Shown: positions 1 to 6,495 of the stretch, piece by piece
How the letters are laid out: every line of letters begins with the position of its first letter
Numbering within the stretch: position 1 is the stretch's first letter
DNA from: Flemingiibacterium sp045586505
GTDB lineage: Bacteria > Bacillota > Clostridia > Oscillospirales > CAG-272
Length of the DNA stretch: 46,840 nt
Direction: 5' to 3'
NCBI GenBank assembly: GCA_045586505.1
Contig: JAZNAL010000034.1
Span: 1-46,840, forward strand
The notes under the pieces: model-generated
The model's database searches: none
What the model saw: only the letters and a program-made list of their open reading frames with translations
What the model was told of the DNA's origin: nothing
Position numbers and translations under genes: made by a program

Positions 1-126
1 TTCAAGAATGGGAGCGATCATTCTGCATGGGCCGCACCATACCGCCCAGAAATCAAGCAGCACGGGAATATCGGACTTAATAACTTCCTGATCGAAATTT
101 GCTTTGGTGATCTTTACTTCTGCCAT
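1..126 (-). CDS. trxA: Thioredoxin (C-terminal part outside window)
   Basis: Only the first 42 codons are in the window, because the 3' end lies beyond position 1. They read MAEVKITKANFDQEV and continue to DFWAVWCGPCRMIAPILE. The WCGPC redox motif (residues 30-34) and the preceding beta-strand are typical of cytoplasmic thioredoxin, a small dithiol reductant of about 105 residues. GGAGG eight bases upstream supports the ATG at 126. It lies 20 bp downstream of a ferredoxin-thioredoxin-reductase-like gene on the same strand, which suggests a coupled redox unit. The family call is firm; the partner relationship is inferred from position. Confidence 0.93.
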   Translation of the reverse strand, partial: MAEVKITKANFDQEVIKSDIPVLLDFWAVWCGPCRMIAPILE

Positions 127-146
127 TATAATTACCTCCGAAAATG

Positions 147-344
147 TTACTTATGCTTGTAGTAAAGCAGACAGTGGCAAAAACCTTCAAAATCGGGATC
201 CTTGATCTGGTCCCTGAATTCTTTGCACATACATTTGTTGTCCTCGGTACGCTCAAGTCGGCAGGGACAGTATCCGCCCTTGGCTTCGAGGCCTTCCTTG
301 ATCGTTTTGACGATCTTTTCATCGGGATTTAATGTGATCTTCAT
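147..344 (-). CDS. Ferredoxin-thioredoxin reductase catalytic-subunit-like protein
   Basis: This is a 65-residue protein with six cysteines in three CxC pairs: C26-P-C28, C38-M-C40 and C56-H-C58. The CPC...CxC...CHC order is the signature of the FTR catalytic chain, which uses a 4Fe-4S cluster next to a redox disulfide to reduce thioredoxin with electrons from ferredoxin. Spacing differs from the plant/cyanobacterial enzyme: about 9 residues between pairs one and two, and 15 between pairs two and three, where the classical chain has about 16 and 8. No variable (beta-barrel) subunit is adjacent. The start has an AGGAGG site seven bases upstream. It sits between the SulP gene (43 bp upstream) and thioredoxin (20 bp downstream), so one transcript is likely. 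The function is an inference from motifs and neighbours. Confidence 0.75.
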   Translation of the reverse strand: MKITLNPDEKIVKTIKEGLEAKGGYCPCRLERTEDNKCMCKEFRDQIKDPDFEGFCHCLLYYKHK

Positions 345-387
345 GCTGTCTCCTCCTTTTAGTCAGTTTTGGCATATATGGACGGGA

Positions 388-2019
388 TTATTCCGCATCC
401 GAAAGAAGCGCTTTGTCAATGCTTGCAAAGAAGCATTCCTCGCCGAATTCCTCGTACATTCCGCTTCGTTTGAGCACGGTATTGACTCTCTCGTTCATTC
501 CGCAGAGGATGAAGCGTCTGCCGTCGGCACATAACTCACGGCACCATTCCTCAAGAGTTTCCACAGAGGAAATGTCGATATCCGGTACGCCGCGCAGGGA
601 AACGATAATCTCCTTCTCGTGGCGATCAGCAAGCATTGCCGACAGCTTGCCGATGTTGGCAAAGAACAGATCGCCTGTGACATATACCACTGCGCTGTCC
701 TCATGACCTGCGCCAAGCGTTCCGCGTGGAGTGAGGCGGGACGCTTCCACCTTCTCCGAGGTGACCTCAAGATGCGCCGCATTCTTAACAAATACCATAA
801 GCGAGAATACAATGCCGATGATGATTGCAACGGTAAGGTCGAACACGACCGTTGCAATCATGGTGATGAGGAACTGCAGTATCGCGCCGATGAATTTTTT
901 ACCAAACATATACTTGATAGCGTGCCACTCGTTCATGCGCCATGCGGTGACAATAAGCACGCCGCCGAGAGCTGACATAGGTACGAGAGCCATTACACTT
1001 CCGAGAAGGAACATGGCCGCGAGCAGCCACAGTGCGTGGAAGATACCTGTCAGTCTTGTCTGAGCGCCCGATTTGATGGCAACGCTGGTACGGGCTATCG
1101 CCGCTGTGGCGGGTACGCCGCCGAAGAAGGGAATAAGTATATTGCCCGCGCCCTGTGCGATAAGCTCGATGTTGGCATCAAAGGGCTCGTTCTTCATTCT
1201 GGATGCTGATGCGCCGCAGAGCAGGCTCTCGATCATACCCAGTGCCGCTACAGTGATCGCCGAGGGAAGGAGCGCGGACAGCGTATCAAGATTAAAACCC
1301 GCAAAGGACAATCGGTCCTCAAGGAATAATGTTTTCGGGATCTCGCCCACGGTTGCGACACCGTCGAAGCGGAAGATTACATAGATAACGGTAGAAACGA
1401 TGATGCCGATGAGTGAGGAGGGAACCTTGGCGTTCCACTTTTTCGGCCATACAAGCATGATAATGACTACGATAAGTCCGAGGAGCAGTGTCCACAGATG
1501 TGGCTTGAAGCCAAGCGTACCGTATGAGATCAGCTTGTCTATCGCCGAGCTGCCCTGTGAGGTAGTGCCGAAGAAGTTATCGATCTGACCCAGGGCGATA
1601 ATTACCGCGATACCTGAGGTAAAGCCGGTGATAACAGGGCGTGGTATCAGTGATACCAGCTTGCCGAGGCGGAAGATACCGCAGACGAGCAGTATAATGC
1701 CGGCAATTATGCAGACAAGGAACACGCCGTTGAGACCGATGGCTTCGTTGGTTGCGATGGTAATGAGCACCGCGCTCATTGCGCCGGTAGGACCCGAAAT
1801 CTGGAAGGATGCACCCGACAGCGCGCTTATGACGATACCCGCGATGATAGCGGTGATAAGTCCCGCCGCCGCGTTTGCACCGCTGGCGACGCCGAATGCC
1901 AGTGCCAGAGGAAGCGCCACCGCCGCCACGGTAAGACCGGCAAGCAAATCCTTTATGAGCTTTGAAGCGTTATACCCCGAGAATTCATTTCGGAGCATTT
2001 TTATGTAGTTCTTGACCAT
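388..2019 (-). CDS. SulP family anion transporter with STAS domain
   Basis: The 543-residue membrane protein begins with a short cytoplasmic stretch, followed by the SulP core (about residues 20-400) with many hydrophobic helices rich in Gly, Ala and Ile, including the conserved region SGPTGAMSAV near residue 73. A C-terminal STAS domain (about 425-535) contains VYVTGDLFFANI and VPDIDISSVETLEEW, as in anti-anti-sigma-like domains. The family moves sulfate, bicarbonate or dicarboxylates; the substrate cannot be read from the sequence. AAGGGG precedes the ATG, and a sigma-A promoter lies at 2070-2099. It is probably the first gene of a unit with the FTR-like and thioredoxin genes. Confidence 0.93.
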   Translation of the reverse strand: MVKNYIKMLRNEFSGYNASKLIKDLLAGLTVAAVALPLALAFGVASGANAAAGLITAIIAGIVISALSGASFQISGPTGAMSAVLITIATNEAIGLNGVFLVCIIAGIILLVCGIFRLGKLVSLIPRPVITGFTSGIAVIIALGQIDNFFGTTSQGSSAIDKLISYGTLGFKPHLWTLLLGLIVVIIMLVWPKKWNAKVPSSLIGIIVSTVIYVIFRFDGVATVGEIPKTLFLEDRLSFAGFNLDTLSALLPSAITVAALGMIESLLCGASASRMKNEPFDANIELIAQGAGNILIPFFGGVPATAAIARTSVAIKSGAQTRLTGIFHALWLLAAMFLLGSVMALVPMSALGGVLIVTAWRMNEWHAIKYMFGKKFIGAILQFLITMIATVVFDLTVAIIIGIVFSLMVFVKNAAHLEVTSEKVEASRLTPRGTLGAGHEDSAVVYVTGDLFFANIGKLSAMLADRHEKEIIVSLRGVPDIDISSVETLEEWCRELCADGRRFILCGMNERVNTVLKRSGMYEEFGEECFFASIDKALLSDAE

Positions 2020-2069
2020 TGGAGTTTCCCCTTAATAGTGATATGAAATAATAATTGTTTACAGATACT

Positions 2070-2099
2070 ATTATACACCTCGGAAAAGGGAATTGTCAA
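2070..2099 (-). promoter_or_regulatory. Sigma-A promoter of the SulP gene
   Basis: On the minus strand, TTGACA (2094-2099) and TATAAT (2070-2075) are separated by 18 bp and lie about 50 bp upstream of the SulP start codon. Confidence 0.8.
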
Positions 2100-2339
2100 T
2101 GCTCAGAGTGGAGATTTTGACAAAAATCGGTATTTTCGTTACAGCGTTGAATTTTTGATATTTCGAGAGTGTGGAAATGGTGTACTTTTGCGGACACTGC
2201 GGAGTGTTTTAAAGGCTGCTTTCCAATGTGTGTGACTGCTCAGTTTTTTGCAAAAAACGCTCATTCGAGGGAGCAAAAAATTGTAAATACCTCATCTCAA
2301 GCGGCAAAAGGGTAAAGATCAAGGTTTAGTATATAGAAA

Positions 2340-2370
2340 AATCGAGGCACTTTTGACGGTGTCTCGATTT
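2340..2370. terminator. Bidirectional hairpin with flanking A/T tracts
   Basis: A 12-bp stem (AAATCGAGGCAC paired with GTGTCTCGATTT, one G-T pair) has an 8-nt loop and is flanked by A-rich and T-rich runs. It ends the otherwise featureless interval 2100-2340, in which I see no gene: only A/T-rich sequence and a short palindrome TTTTTTGCAAAAAA near 2254. Confidence 0.55.
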
Positions 2371-2458
2371 CTTTTCGTTCTGTTGAATTGCACTTGCCCG
2401 CACAAAATACTGTATTCGAAAATACTGCAATTTATTTTTGAAAAATTTCGAAAACCTA

Positions 2459-2487
2459 TTGACAAACGCTCGCCAATCGTGTATAAT
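2459..2487 (+). promoter_or_regulatory. Sigma-A promoter of the tRNA pair
   Basis: Consensus TTGACA (2459-2464) and TATAAT (2482-2487) have a 17-bp spacer and lie 26 bp before the tRNA-Arg 5' end. This fits a strong stable-RNA promoter. Confidence 0.88.
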
Positions 2488-2513
2488 ATTGTATGTTGAT
2501 TGAGCTTGGATAT

Positions 2514-2590
2514 GTACCTGTAGCTCAGCTGGATAGAGCAACTGCCTTCTAAGCAGTAGGTCGGGGGTTCGAGTCCCTCCAGGTACGCCA
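2514..2590 (+). tRNA. tRNA-Arg (anticodon TCT)
   Basis: A full cloverleaf is visible. The acceptor GTACCTG pairs with CAGGTAC, the D arm has GCTCAGCTGGATAGAGC, and the anticodon stem ACTGC/GCAGT frames the loop CTTCTAA with anticodon TCT. The T arm has GGTTCGAGTCC, and CCA is encoded at 2588-2590. It reads AGA codons. It is the first gene of a two-tRNA transcript. Confidence 0.97.
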
Positions 2591-2594
2591 ATTT

Positions 2595-2653
2595 CCGATC
2601 AGGTGTACACTGATCGGGTTAACATAACGGCAGTGAGTGTAAACTCATCTGCT
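2595..2653 (+). other. tRNA spacer with two hairpins
   Basis: The 70-base spacer between the tRNAs holds an 8-bp hairpin (CCGATCAG at 2595-2602 with CTGATCGG at 2610-2617). A second imperfect one follows (GCAG-TGAGT with ACTCA-CTGC, about 2629-2653). Neither has a T tract, so they look like processing structures rather than terminators. Confidence 0.45.
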
Positions 2654-2660
2654 CAGATAT

Positions 2661-2738
2661 GGTGGATGTAGCTCAGTTGGTTAGAGCGCCAGGTTGTGGC
2701 CCTGGAGGTCGAGGGTTCGACCCCCTTCATTCACCCCA
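2661..2738 (+). tRNA. tRNA-His (anticodon GTG)
   Basis: The acceptor GTGGATG pairs with CATTCAC. The extra 5' G (2661) opposite C73 is the hallmark of tRNA-His. The anticodon stem CCAGG/CCTGG frames loop TTGTGGC with anticodon GTG. The T arm contains GGTTCGACC, and CCA is encoded at 2736-2738. Confidence 0.97.
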
Positions 2739-2742
2739 GAAC

Positions 2743-2771
2743 AAAAAGCACCGTGTAAACGGTGCTTTTTT
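2743..2771. terminator. Intrinsic terminator after tRNA-His
   Basis: A 12-bp stem (AAAAAGCACCGT with ACGGTGCTTTTT) and GTAA tetraloop lie five bases after the tRNA CCA end. The T run suits the plus strand; the A run on the other side could also serve the convergent TM2 gene. Confidence 0.9.
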
Positions 2772-2799
2772 CGTGTACATAAGTTGATTTTTAGGTGGA

Positions 2800-3222
2800 T
2801 TATACATAGTACGGATTAGGCTTAAACAGCAATATTATGAGGTCAATAATAATTCCTATGCCAAAAACACCGCATGTAAGTAAATAGAGGATTCCGGCAC
2901 CGATTTTGCCCTCATAGAATTTATGCGCACCGAGAGCGCCGAGGAAAAAGCACAAGAGCAGAGAAACCCATTTGTTTTTCTCACGTCCTTTGCCGTGGGC
3001 GTTGTTAATATTTGTGTTTGAATTCACGTTATTGTTTTCGTTGTTTATAACAATGGTTGGCTGTGCAGATTGTGTTTGCTTTATTTCTTCTACTTGCCTA
3101 CCGCATGCTGTACATAAAACAGCATCGCTTAGAATTTTTGCACCGCAGTATTTGCAAAACTTAGTGTTTTCTTGAGCAGCTGCAGTGGGCTGGGTAGTGT
3201 TGGGTTGTACTTCGTTAGACAT
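2800..3222 (-). CDS. Zinc-ribbon and TM2 domain membrane protein
   Basis: A protein of 140 residues. An N-terminal zinc ribbon has Cys pairs 23/26 and 37/40 (FCKYCGAKI, LCTACGRQ). A low-complexity Asn-rich linker (about 55-75) follows. A C-terminal TM2 domain (about 84-133) has two hydrophobic helices joined by GALGAHKFYEGK, with the GxxGxHxFYxG turn of the family. Its function is unknown. I chose the ATG at 3222 because GGAGG sits eight bases before it; the longer reading would run back through the promoter. It diverges from an XRE regulator and shares a promoter region carrying a perfect dyad, so control by that regulator is likely. Confidence 0.88.
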   Translation of the reverse strand: MSNEVQPNTTQPTAAAQENTKFCKYCGAKILSDAVLCTACGRQVEEIKQTQSAQPTIVINNENNNVNSNTNINNAHGKGREKNKWVSLLLCFFLGALGAHKFYEGKIGAGILYLLTCGVFGIGIIIDLIILLFKPNPYYV

Positions 3223-3252
3223 TTTTTGTTCCTCCGTCATAGTTTTATAATT

Positions 3253-3282
3253 TTGACATTCACAGAATGTCATTTCTGTAAT
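3253..3282 (+). promoter_or_regulatory. Predicted promoter of the XRE regulator
   Basis: TTGACA (3253-3258) and TGTAAT (3277-3282) have an 18-bp spacer on the plus strand. It interleaves with the divergent TM2 promoter. An alternative -10 is TATAAT at 3293-3298, but it lacks a good -35. Confidence 0.55.
3254..3272. promoter_or_regulatory. Operator-like perfect dyad between XRE and TM2 genes
   Basis: TGACATTC-ACA-GAATGTCA is a perfect 8-bp inverted repeat with a 3-bp centre. A further half-site GAATGTCA occurs at 3318-3325, just upstream of the XRE start. The dyad covers the plus -35 region and lies just downstream of the minus -10. A repressor bound here could block both promoters. Binding by the adjacent XRE protein is inferred. 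Confidence 0.65.
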
Positions 3283-3283
3283 T

Positions 3284-3312
3284 ATTATAGCATATAATAT
3301 CCTTGTTGTCAA
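3284..3312 (-). promoter_or_regulatory. Sigma-A promoter of the TM2 protein gene
   Basis: On the minus strand, TTGACA (3307-3312) and TATAAT (3284-3289) have a 17-bp spacer. The predicted transcription start near 3277 places the dyad at 3254-3272 in the first transcribed bases. Confidence 0.85.
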
Positions 3313-3341
3313 GTACTGAATGTCAAAAAATGAGGATGCTT

Positions 3342-3590
3342 ATGTTTATAAACAAAACCAAAGACGGACGTAATAACATCTGCGGCGAAAACGTAGCACG
3401 CCTGCGAAAGGATATGAGAATATCTCAAAGAGAGCTGGCTGACCGCCTGCAGCTTGTAGGACTTGACGTCGACAAGAACGCTGTACAGCGAATTGAGGCG
3501 GGAAAACGGTTTGTTACCGATATTGATATTGCCGCACTGATAGAAGTTTTGTCGTGCACACTAGACGATTTGTTTACGGTCGAAAAATGA
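3342..3590 (+). CDS. XRE family HTH regulator
   Basis: A small protein of 82 residues that is almost entirely one Cro/C1-type helix-turn-helix (about residues 15-75). It has ENVARLRKDMRISQRELADR, then NAVQRIEAGKR as recognition region, then a helix ending TLDDLF. There is no separate sensing domain. I chose ATG 3342 because GAGG lies six bases upstream; earlier in-frame starts (TTG 3303, ATG 3330, ATG 3336) fall in or next to the promoter and operator. It is divergent from the TM2 protein and probably represses both genes through the dyad at 3254-3272. Confidence 0.87.
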   Translation: MFINKTKDGRNNICGENVARLRKDMRISQRELADRLQLVGLDVDKNAVQRIEAGKRFVTDIDIAALIEVLSCTLDDLFTVEK

Positions 3591-3598
3591 ATGCATAA

Positions 3599-3630
3599 AA
3601 AATCTGCCGCACGGCTGTGCGGCAGATTTT
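3599..3630. terminator. Bidirectional terminator (XRE / phosphohexomutase)
   Basis: A 14-bp stem (AAAATCTGCCGCAC with GTGCGGCAGATTTT) and GGCT loop lie between the convergent XRE and phosphohexomutase genes, 8 and 5 bases from their stop codons. Confidence 0.9.
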
Positions 3631-3635
3631 TATAT

Positions 3636-5354
3636 TTAGTCAACCCAGGTTTCGGTAGCTTTTTTATATTCGTCGATTTTTGCTCTGACTGCTTCAAGTG
3701 TCTCGTCATGAGCAAGAATATAGATCTTGATTTTCGGCTCGGTGCCGGAGGGACGGATGACGATAACATCGCCGCACTCGGTAACATAGTAAAGCACATT
3801 GGAGGAGGGAAGTCCCGTGGAAGTCACCTTACCCGTATCAATGTCAAGCACCGTATCGGTGAGATAATCGCGGCGCTCGATAACGCGTCTGCCCGCAAGC
3901 TCTGTGGGCGGATTCTCGCGCAGTTCATTCATCAGCTTCTTCATGCGCTCGATTCCGTCGAGACCGTCCATGTAGATGTTTACCACGCCCTCGTCATAGT
4001 AGCCGTAACGGTCATAAAGTCCCTGCATTGCGTCGCAGAGAGTCATACCCTTGGTGCTGTAGTACGCCGCCATCTCGCAGAGAAGCATGGATGCTACAAC
4101 TGCGTCCTTGTCACGTGCATAGGTGCCTTTAAGATAACCGTAGCTCTCCTCAAAGCCGAAAATATAGTTATCGTGACCGGTAGTCTCGTACTGCTTGATG
4201 ACCTCGCCTATAAACTTAAAGCCTGTGAGTACGTTGTGGAGCTTAATATTGTGCTCCTCGCAGATCTTGGTGACCATATCGGTGGTGACGATAGTCTTGA
4301 TGGCATAAGGGTTCTCGGGCATGCCCGTATCCTCATATGCGGTGATGATATAGTCAAGAAGAAGCGCGCCTACCTGATTTCCCGTAAGGCGTACGAATTT
4401 ACCCGTCTTGTCTCGGGACATGATGCCCACACGGTCGGAATCGGGGTCAGTGGCGATGATGAGGTCGCTGTGTACCTTTTCGGCGAGCTTGATGCCGAGC
4501 TCGAATACATCGGGCACCTCAGGGTTGGGATATGCCACGGTGGGGAAGTCACCGTCCAGCACCATTTGCTCCTCGACCACGTCGATATGCTTCATTCCAA
4601 CGCGGCGGAGAACCTCAGGCACCATATAGTGACCCGCACCGTGAAGCGGTGTGTAGACTATTTCAAGAGTATCGGCAACCTGTCTGATAATTCCGGGATT
4701 CACCGCCTCGGCGATGACTTTCTCCATATACGCTTCATCAAGGGAGGCGGGAATATATCTGATCATGCCGTCGGCAACCGCTTTGTCGAAATCGGTAGTC
4801 TTTACGTCATCGAAAATATCCGCCTCGGCGATTGACTTCGATACGGTATCCGCATGATCGGGCGGAAGCTGTGCTCCATCCTCCCAGTATGCCTTGTAGC
4901 CGTTATACTGCTTCGGGTTGTGGGATGCGGTTATGTTGATGCCTGCAATGGTGTGAAGCTCCCGTACTGCGAAGGACAGAACCGGAGTGGGGCGCAGACT
5001 GTCAAAAATGTGAGCGGTAATACCGTTAGCTGCTAAAACGCTTGCGGCGGTCTTTGCATAAAGCTCGGAATTGTTGCGGGAATCGTAGGCGATAGCAACG
5101 CCGCGATCAGCCTTGCCAAGCTCGTTTATAAGATCGGCAAGTCCTTGAGTTGCCTGCGCGACGGTGTAAACGTTCATGGCGTTGGTGCCTGCCATCATAG
5201 TGCCGCGAAGTCCCGCAGTGCCGAATTCCAGCGACTTGATAAAGCGAAGCTTTATCTCATCGTCATTTCCCGCAATAGCGCGAAGCTCAGCTTTAGTTGC
5301 CTCATCGACCTTTTCAGACTGAAGCCAGCGCTCATAATTTTTTATATAAGTCAT
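3636..5354 (-). CDS. Phosphoglucomutase/phosphomannomutase (alpha-D-phosphohexomutase)
   Basis: A protein of 572 residues, the usual length for the long Firmicutes PgcA-type enzyme. It interconverts glucose-6-phosphate and glucose-1-phosphate (or the mannose forms). Visible motifs are the active-site serine loop TASHNPKQYN (phosphoserine about 144), the metal-binding loop DPDSDR (about 303-308), the sugar-binding loop GFEESYGYL (about 400), and the C-terminal phosphate loop RPSGTEPKIKIY (about 536). GGAG lies five bases before ATG 5354. It would supply glucose-1-phosphate to the glgC step encoded elsewhere in this window. Specificity for glucose versus mannose is not decided by sequence. Confidence 0.95.
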   Translation of the reverse strand: MTYIKNYERWLQSEKVDEATKAELRAIAGNDDEIKLRFIKSLEFGTAGLRGTMMAGTNAMNVYTVAQATQGLADLINELGKADRGVAIAYDSRNNSELYAKTAASVLAANGITAHIFDSLRPTPVLSFAVRELHTIAGINITASHNPKQYNGYKAYWEDGAQLPPDHADTVSKSIAEADIFDDVKTTDFDKAVADGMIRYIPASLDEAYMEKVIAEAVNPGIIRQVADTLEIVYTPLHGAGHYMVPEVLRRVGMKHIDVVEEQMVLDGDFPTVAYPNPEVPDVFELGIKLAEKVHSDLIIATDPDSDRVGIMSRDKTGKFVRLTGNQVGALLLDYIITAYEDTGMPENPYAIKTIVTTDMVTKICEEHNIKLHNVLTGFKFIGEVIKQYETTGHDNYIFGFEESYGYLKGTYARDKDAVVASMLLCEMAAYYSTKGMTLCDAMQGLYDRYGYYDEGVVNIYMDGLDGIERMKKLMNELRENPPTELAGRRVIERRDYLTDTVLDIDTGKVTSTGLPSSNVLYYVTECGDVIVIRPSGTEPKIKIYILAHDETLEAVRAKIDEYKKATETWVD

Positions 5355-5418
5355 AGTTTCTCCGTTTCAAATGGTAAAATAATTAGGCTTAAAACTCGTT
5401 TGTACAGCGGATGAACTC

Positions 5419-5501
5419 AACTTGCCGCGCCGCGGCAAGTTTTACTCACACGCAGTGAGAGCTTCACATTTCGAGCAAATGCGAAATGCTTTACGCGTGT
5501 G
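5419..5501. repeat. Nested palindromic repeat-like element
   Basis: Three hairpins lie in 83 bases. AACTTGCC pairs with GGCAAGTT (5419-5441), CTCAC with GTGAG (5445-5459) and CATTTCG with CGAAATG (5467-5488). An alternative outer pairing is CACACGC with GCGTGTG (5447-5453, 5495-5501). It lies between the TSCPD and phosphohexomutase genes and has no T tract. It resembles intergenic REP-type elements, but only one copy is in this window. Confidence 0.45.
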
Positions 5502-5511
5502 TTGGCACATC

Positions 5512-5766
5512 TTACTGTGTCTTGATCTGCTCCAGCGCGCACGCTAACTGATCGGGGCATGAGGTGGGCTTGAAGCCGCACTTGATGCCCTTTATGCGTC
5601 CAATCGCCTCGTCGATGTGCATACCGACTACCAGCGCGGCAACACCCTGGGTATTGCCGGAGCAGCCGCCGATAAACTTTACGGATTCAACGATGTCGTC
5701 TTCGGTTACTATATCGATTTGACGGGAGCAGGTACCCTGTGTTGTAAAAGAAAGGGTCTTTTTCAT
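5512..5766 (-). CDS. TSCPD domain protein (TIGR03905 type)
   Basis: A protein of 84 residues ending TSCPDQLACALEQIKTQ, with internal GGCSGNTQGVAALVVGM. The TSCPD motif and the GCSGNTQG loop match the small stand-alone family TIGR03905, common in Clostridia. The same domain occurs at the C terminus of some ribonucleotide reductases. Its biochemical role is not established. It lies 27 bp downstream of the URO-D-like gene on the same strand, so it is probably the last gene of the aroC run. AAAGGA lies upstream of the ATG at a rather long spacing of about 11 bases. Confidence 0.88.
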   Translation of the reverse strand: MKKTLSFTTQGTCSRQIDIVTEDDIVESVKFIGGCSGNTQGVAALVVGMHIDEAIGRIKGIKCGFKPTSCPDQLACALEQIKTQ

Positions 5767-5793
5767 TATATGCTGTATCCTTTCTGTTTATTT

Positions 5794-6495
5794 TTAATTT
5801 TCAGAGAGAGTATTATACATATAGAGCATGGAAATAAATCCGAGATAATCTGCGTCCGCACCTATAAAGCCTGTGCCGATGGCGTAGGATTTTCCACCTG
5901 TCATCTCATGAAGGGTGCGTACACGCTCGTAAATCCTTGCGGGGGTGGTTGCTACTATGCTGTCGGAAATACCGCCAAGCAGAGCAATCTGATCTCCGTA
6001 GCGCTTCCAAAGAAGCTCGATGTTGTCAGATATGTAAACGCCCGCAAGTCCGCGCTCGATGGAGTTTTCGATGGCAAGAATAACATCGCGTCCCGAAATG
6101 AAAATGACGGGCTTTGTATAGTCCTTGCCGTAAATGAGCGGATTCTTGGTGGCAAGTGCACACACGGACTCGTGACGGTCCGCCGTTGCGAGCACCTCGG
6201 CATCGTCCGAGAAGATGGTGAATTTGATGCCTTCTATCAGTTCTTCACTGGCGGCGAGTACATCGGAAATGCTGTCCGCATCTGCGGGAATAACCGCGGT
6301 ATCGGCGCCGATATTGTTATAAAAAGAGATGAGTGTCGAAACGCTGTTCTGGGTGGAATCCCAAAGTCCGCTGCCCGCACGCCAGATTATCTTCGATATG
6401 AGGTTTTTTGACGGAAACGGCTCAAAAAGAGTGGGTTTGCCCGCTTCACGGGAAAGCATACGGATAAATTCACGGTAGTTGCGCATGATCATCAT
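5794..6495 (-). CDS. URO-D-like protein of unknown function
   Basis: About 230 residues, soluble, with no signal peptide. The C-terminal half (ALLGGISDSIVATTPARIY, then GGKSYAIGTG) resembles the C-terminal strands of uroporphyrinogen decarboxylase/MtaA-type barrels. The protein is shorter than a full URO-D (about 340), and I cannot see the usual N-terminal substrate-binding motif. Treat the family as tentative. The ORF opens with three candidate ATGs (6495, 6492, 6486). The first overlaps the preceding stop as ATGA; the third has the best Shine-Dalgarno spacing (10 bases after GGAG). Translational coupling to the preceding aroC-operon gene is evident. No other haem or corrinoid gene is nearby. 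Confidence 0.55.
   Translation of the reverse strand: MMIMRNYREFIRMLSREAGKPTLFEPFPSKNLISKIIWRAGSGLWDSTQNSVSTLISFYNNIGADTAVIPADADSISDVLAASEELIEGIKFTIFSDDAEVLATADRHESVCALATKNPLIYGKDYTKPVIFISGRDVILAIENSIERGLAGVYISDNIELLWKRYGDQIALLGGISDSIVATTPARIYERVRTLHEMTGGKSYAIGTGFIGADADYLGFISMLYMYNTLSEN

Noticed and set aside
2100..2340. Possible small RNA such as 6S RNA between sulP and the tRNAs
   Set aside because: No long bulged duplex or convincing promoter was found; the hairpin at its end may simply be a terminator.
2319..2591. Minus-strand frame of 90 codons beginning MAYLEGLEPPTYCLEGSCSI
   Set aside because: It is the well-known antisense reading of a tRNA gene (here tRNA-Arg) and its promoter region, not a protein gene.
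3591..4835. Long plus-strand frame (414 codons) opposite the phosphohexomutase gene
   Set aside because: It is the antisense shadow of a well-supported gene; it starts inside the terminator and shows no domain.
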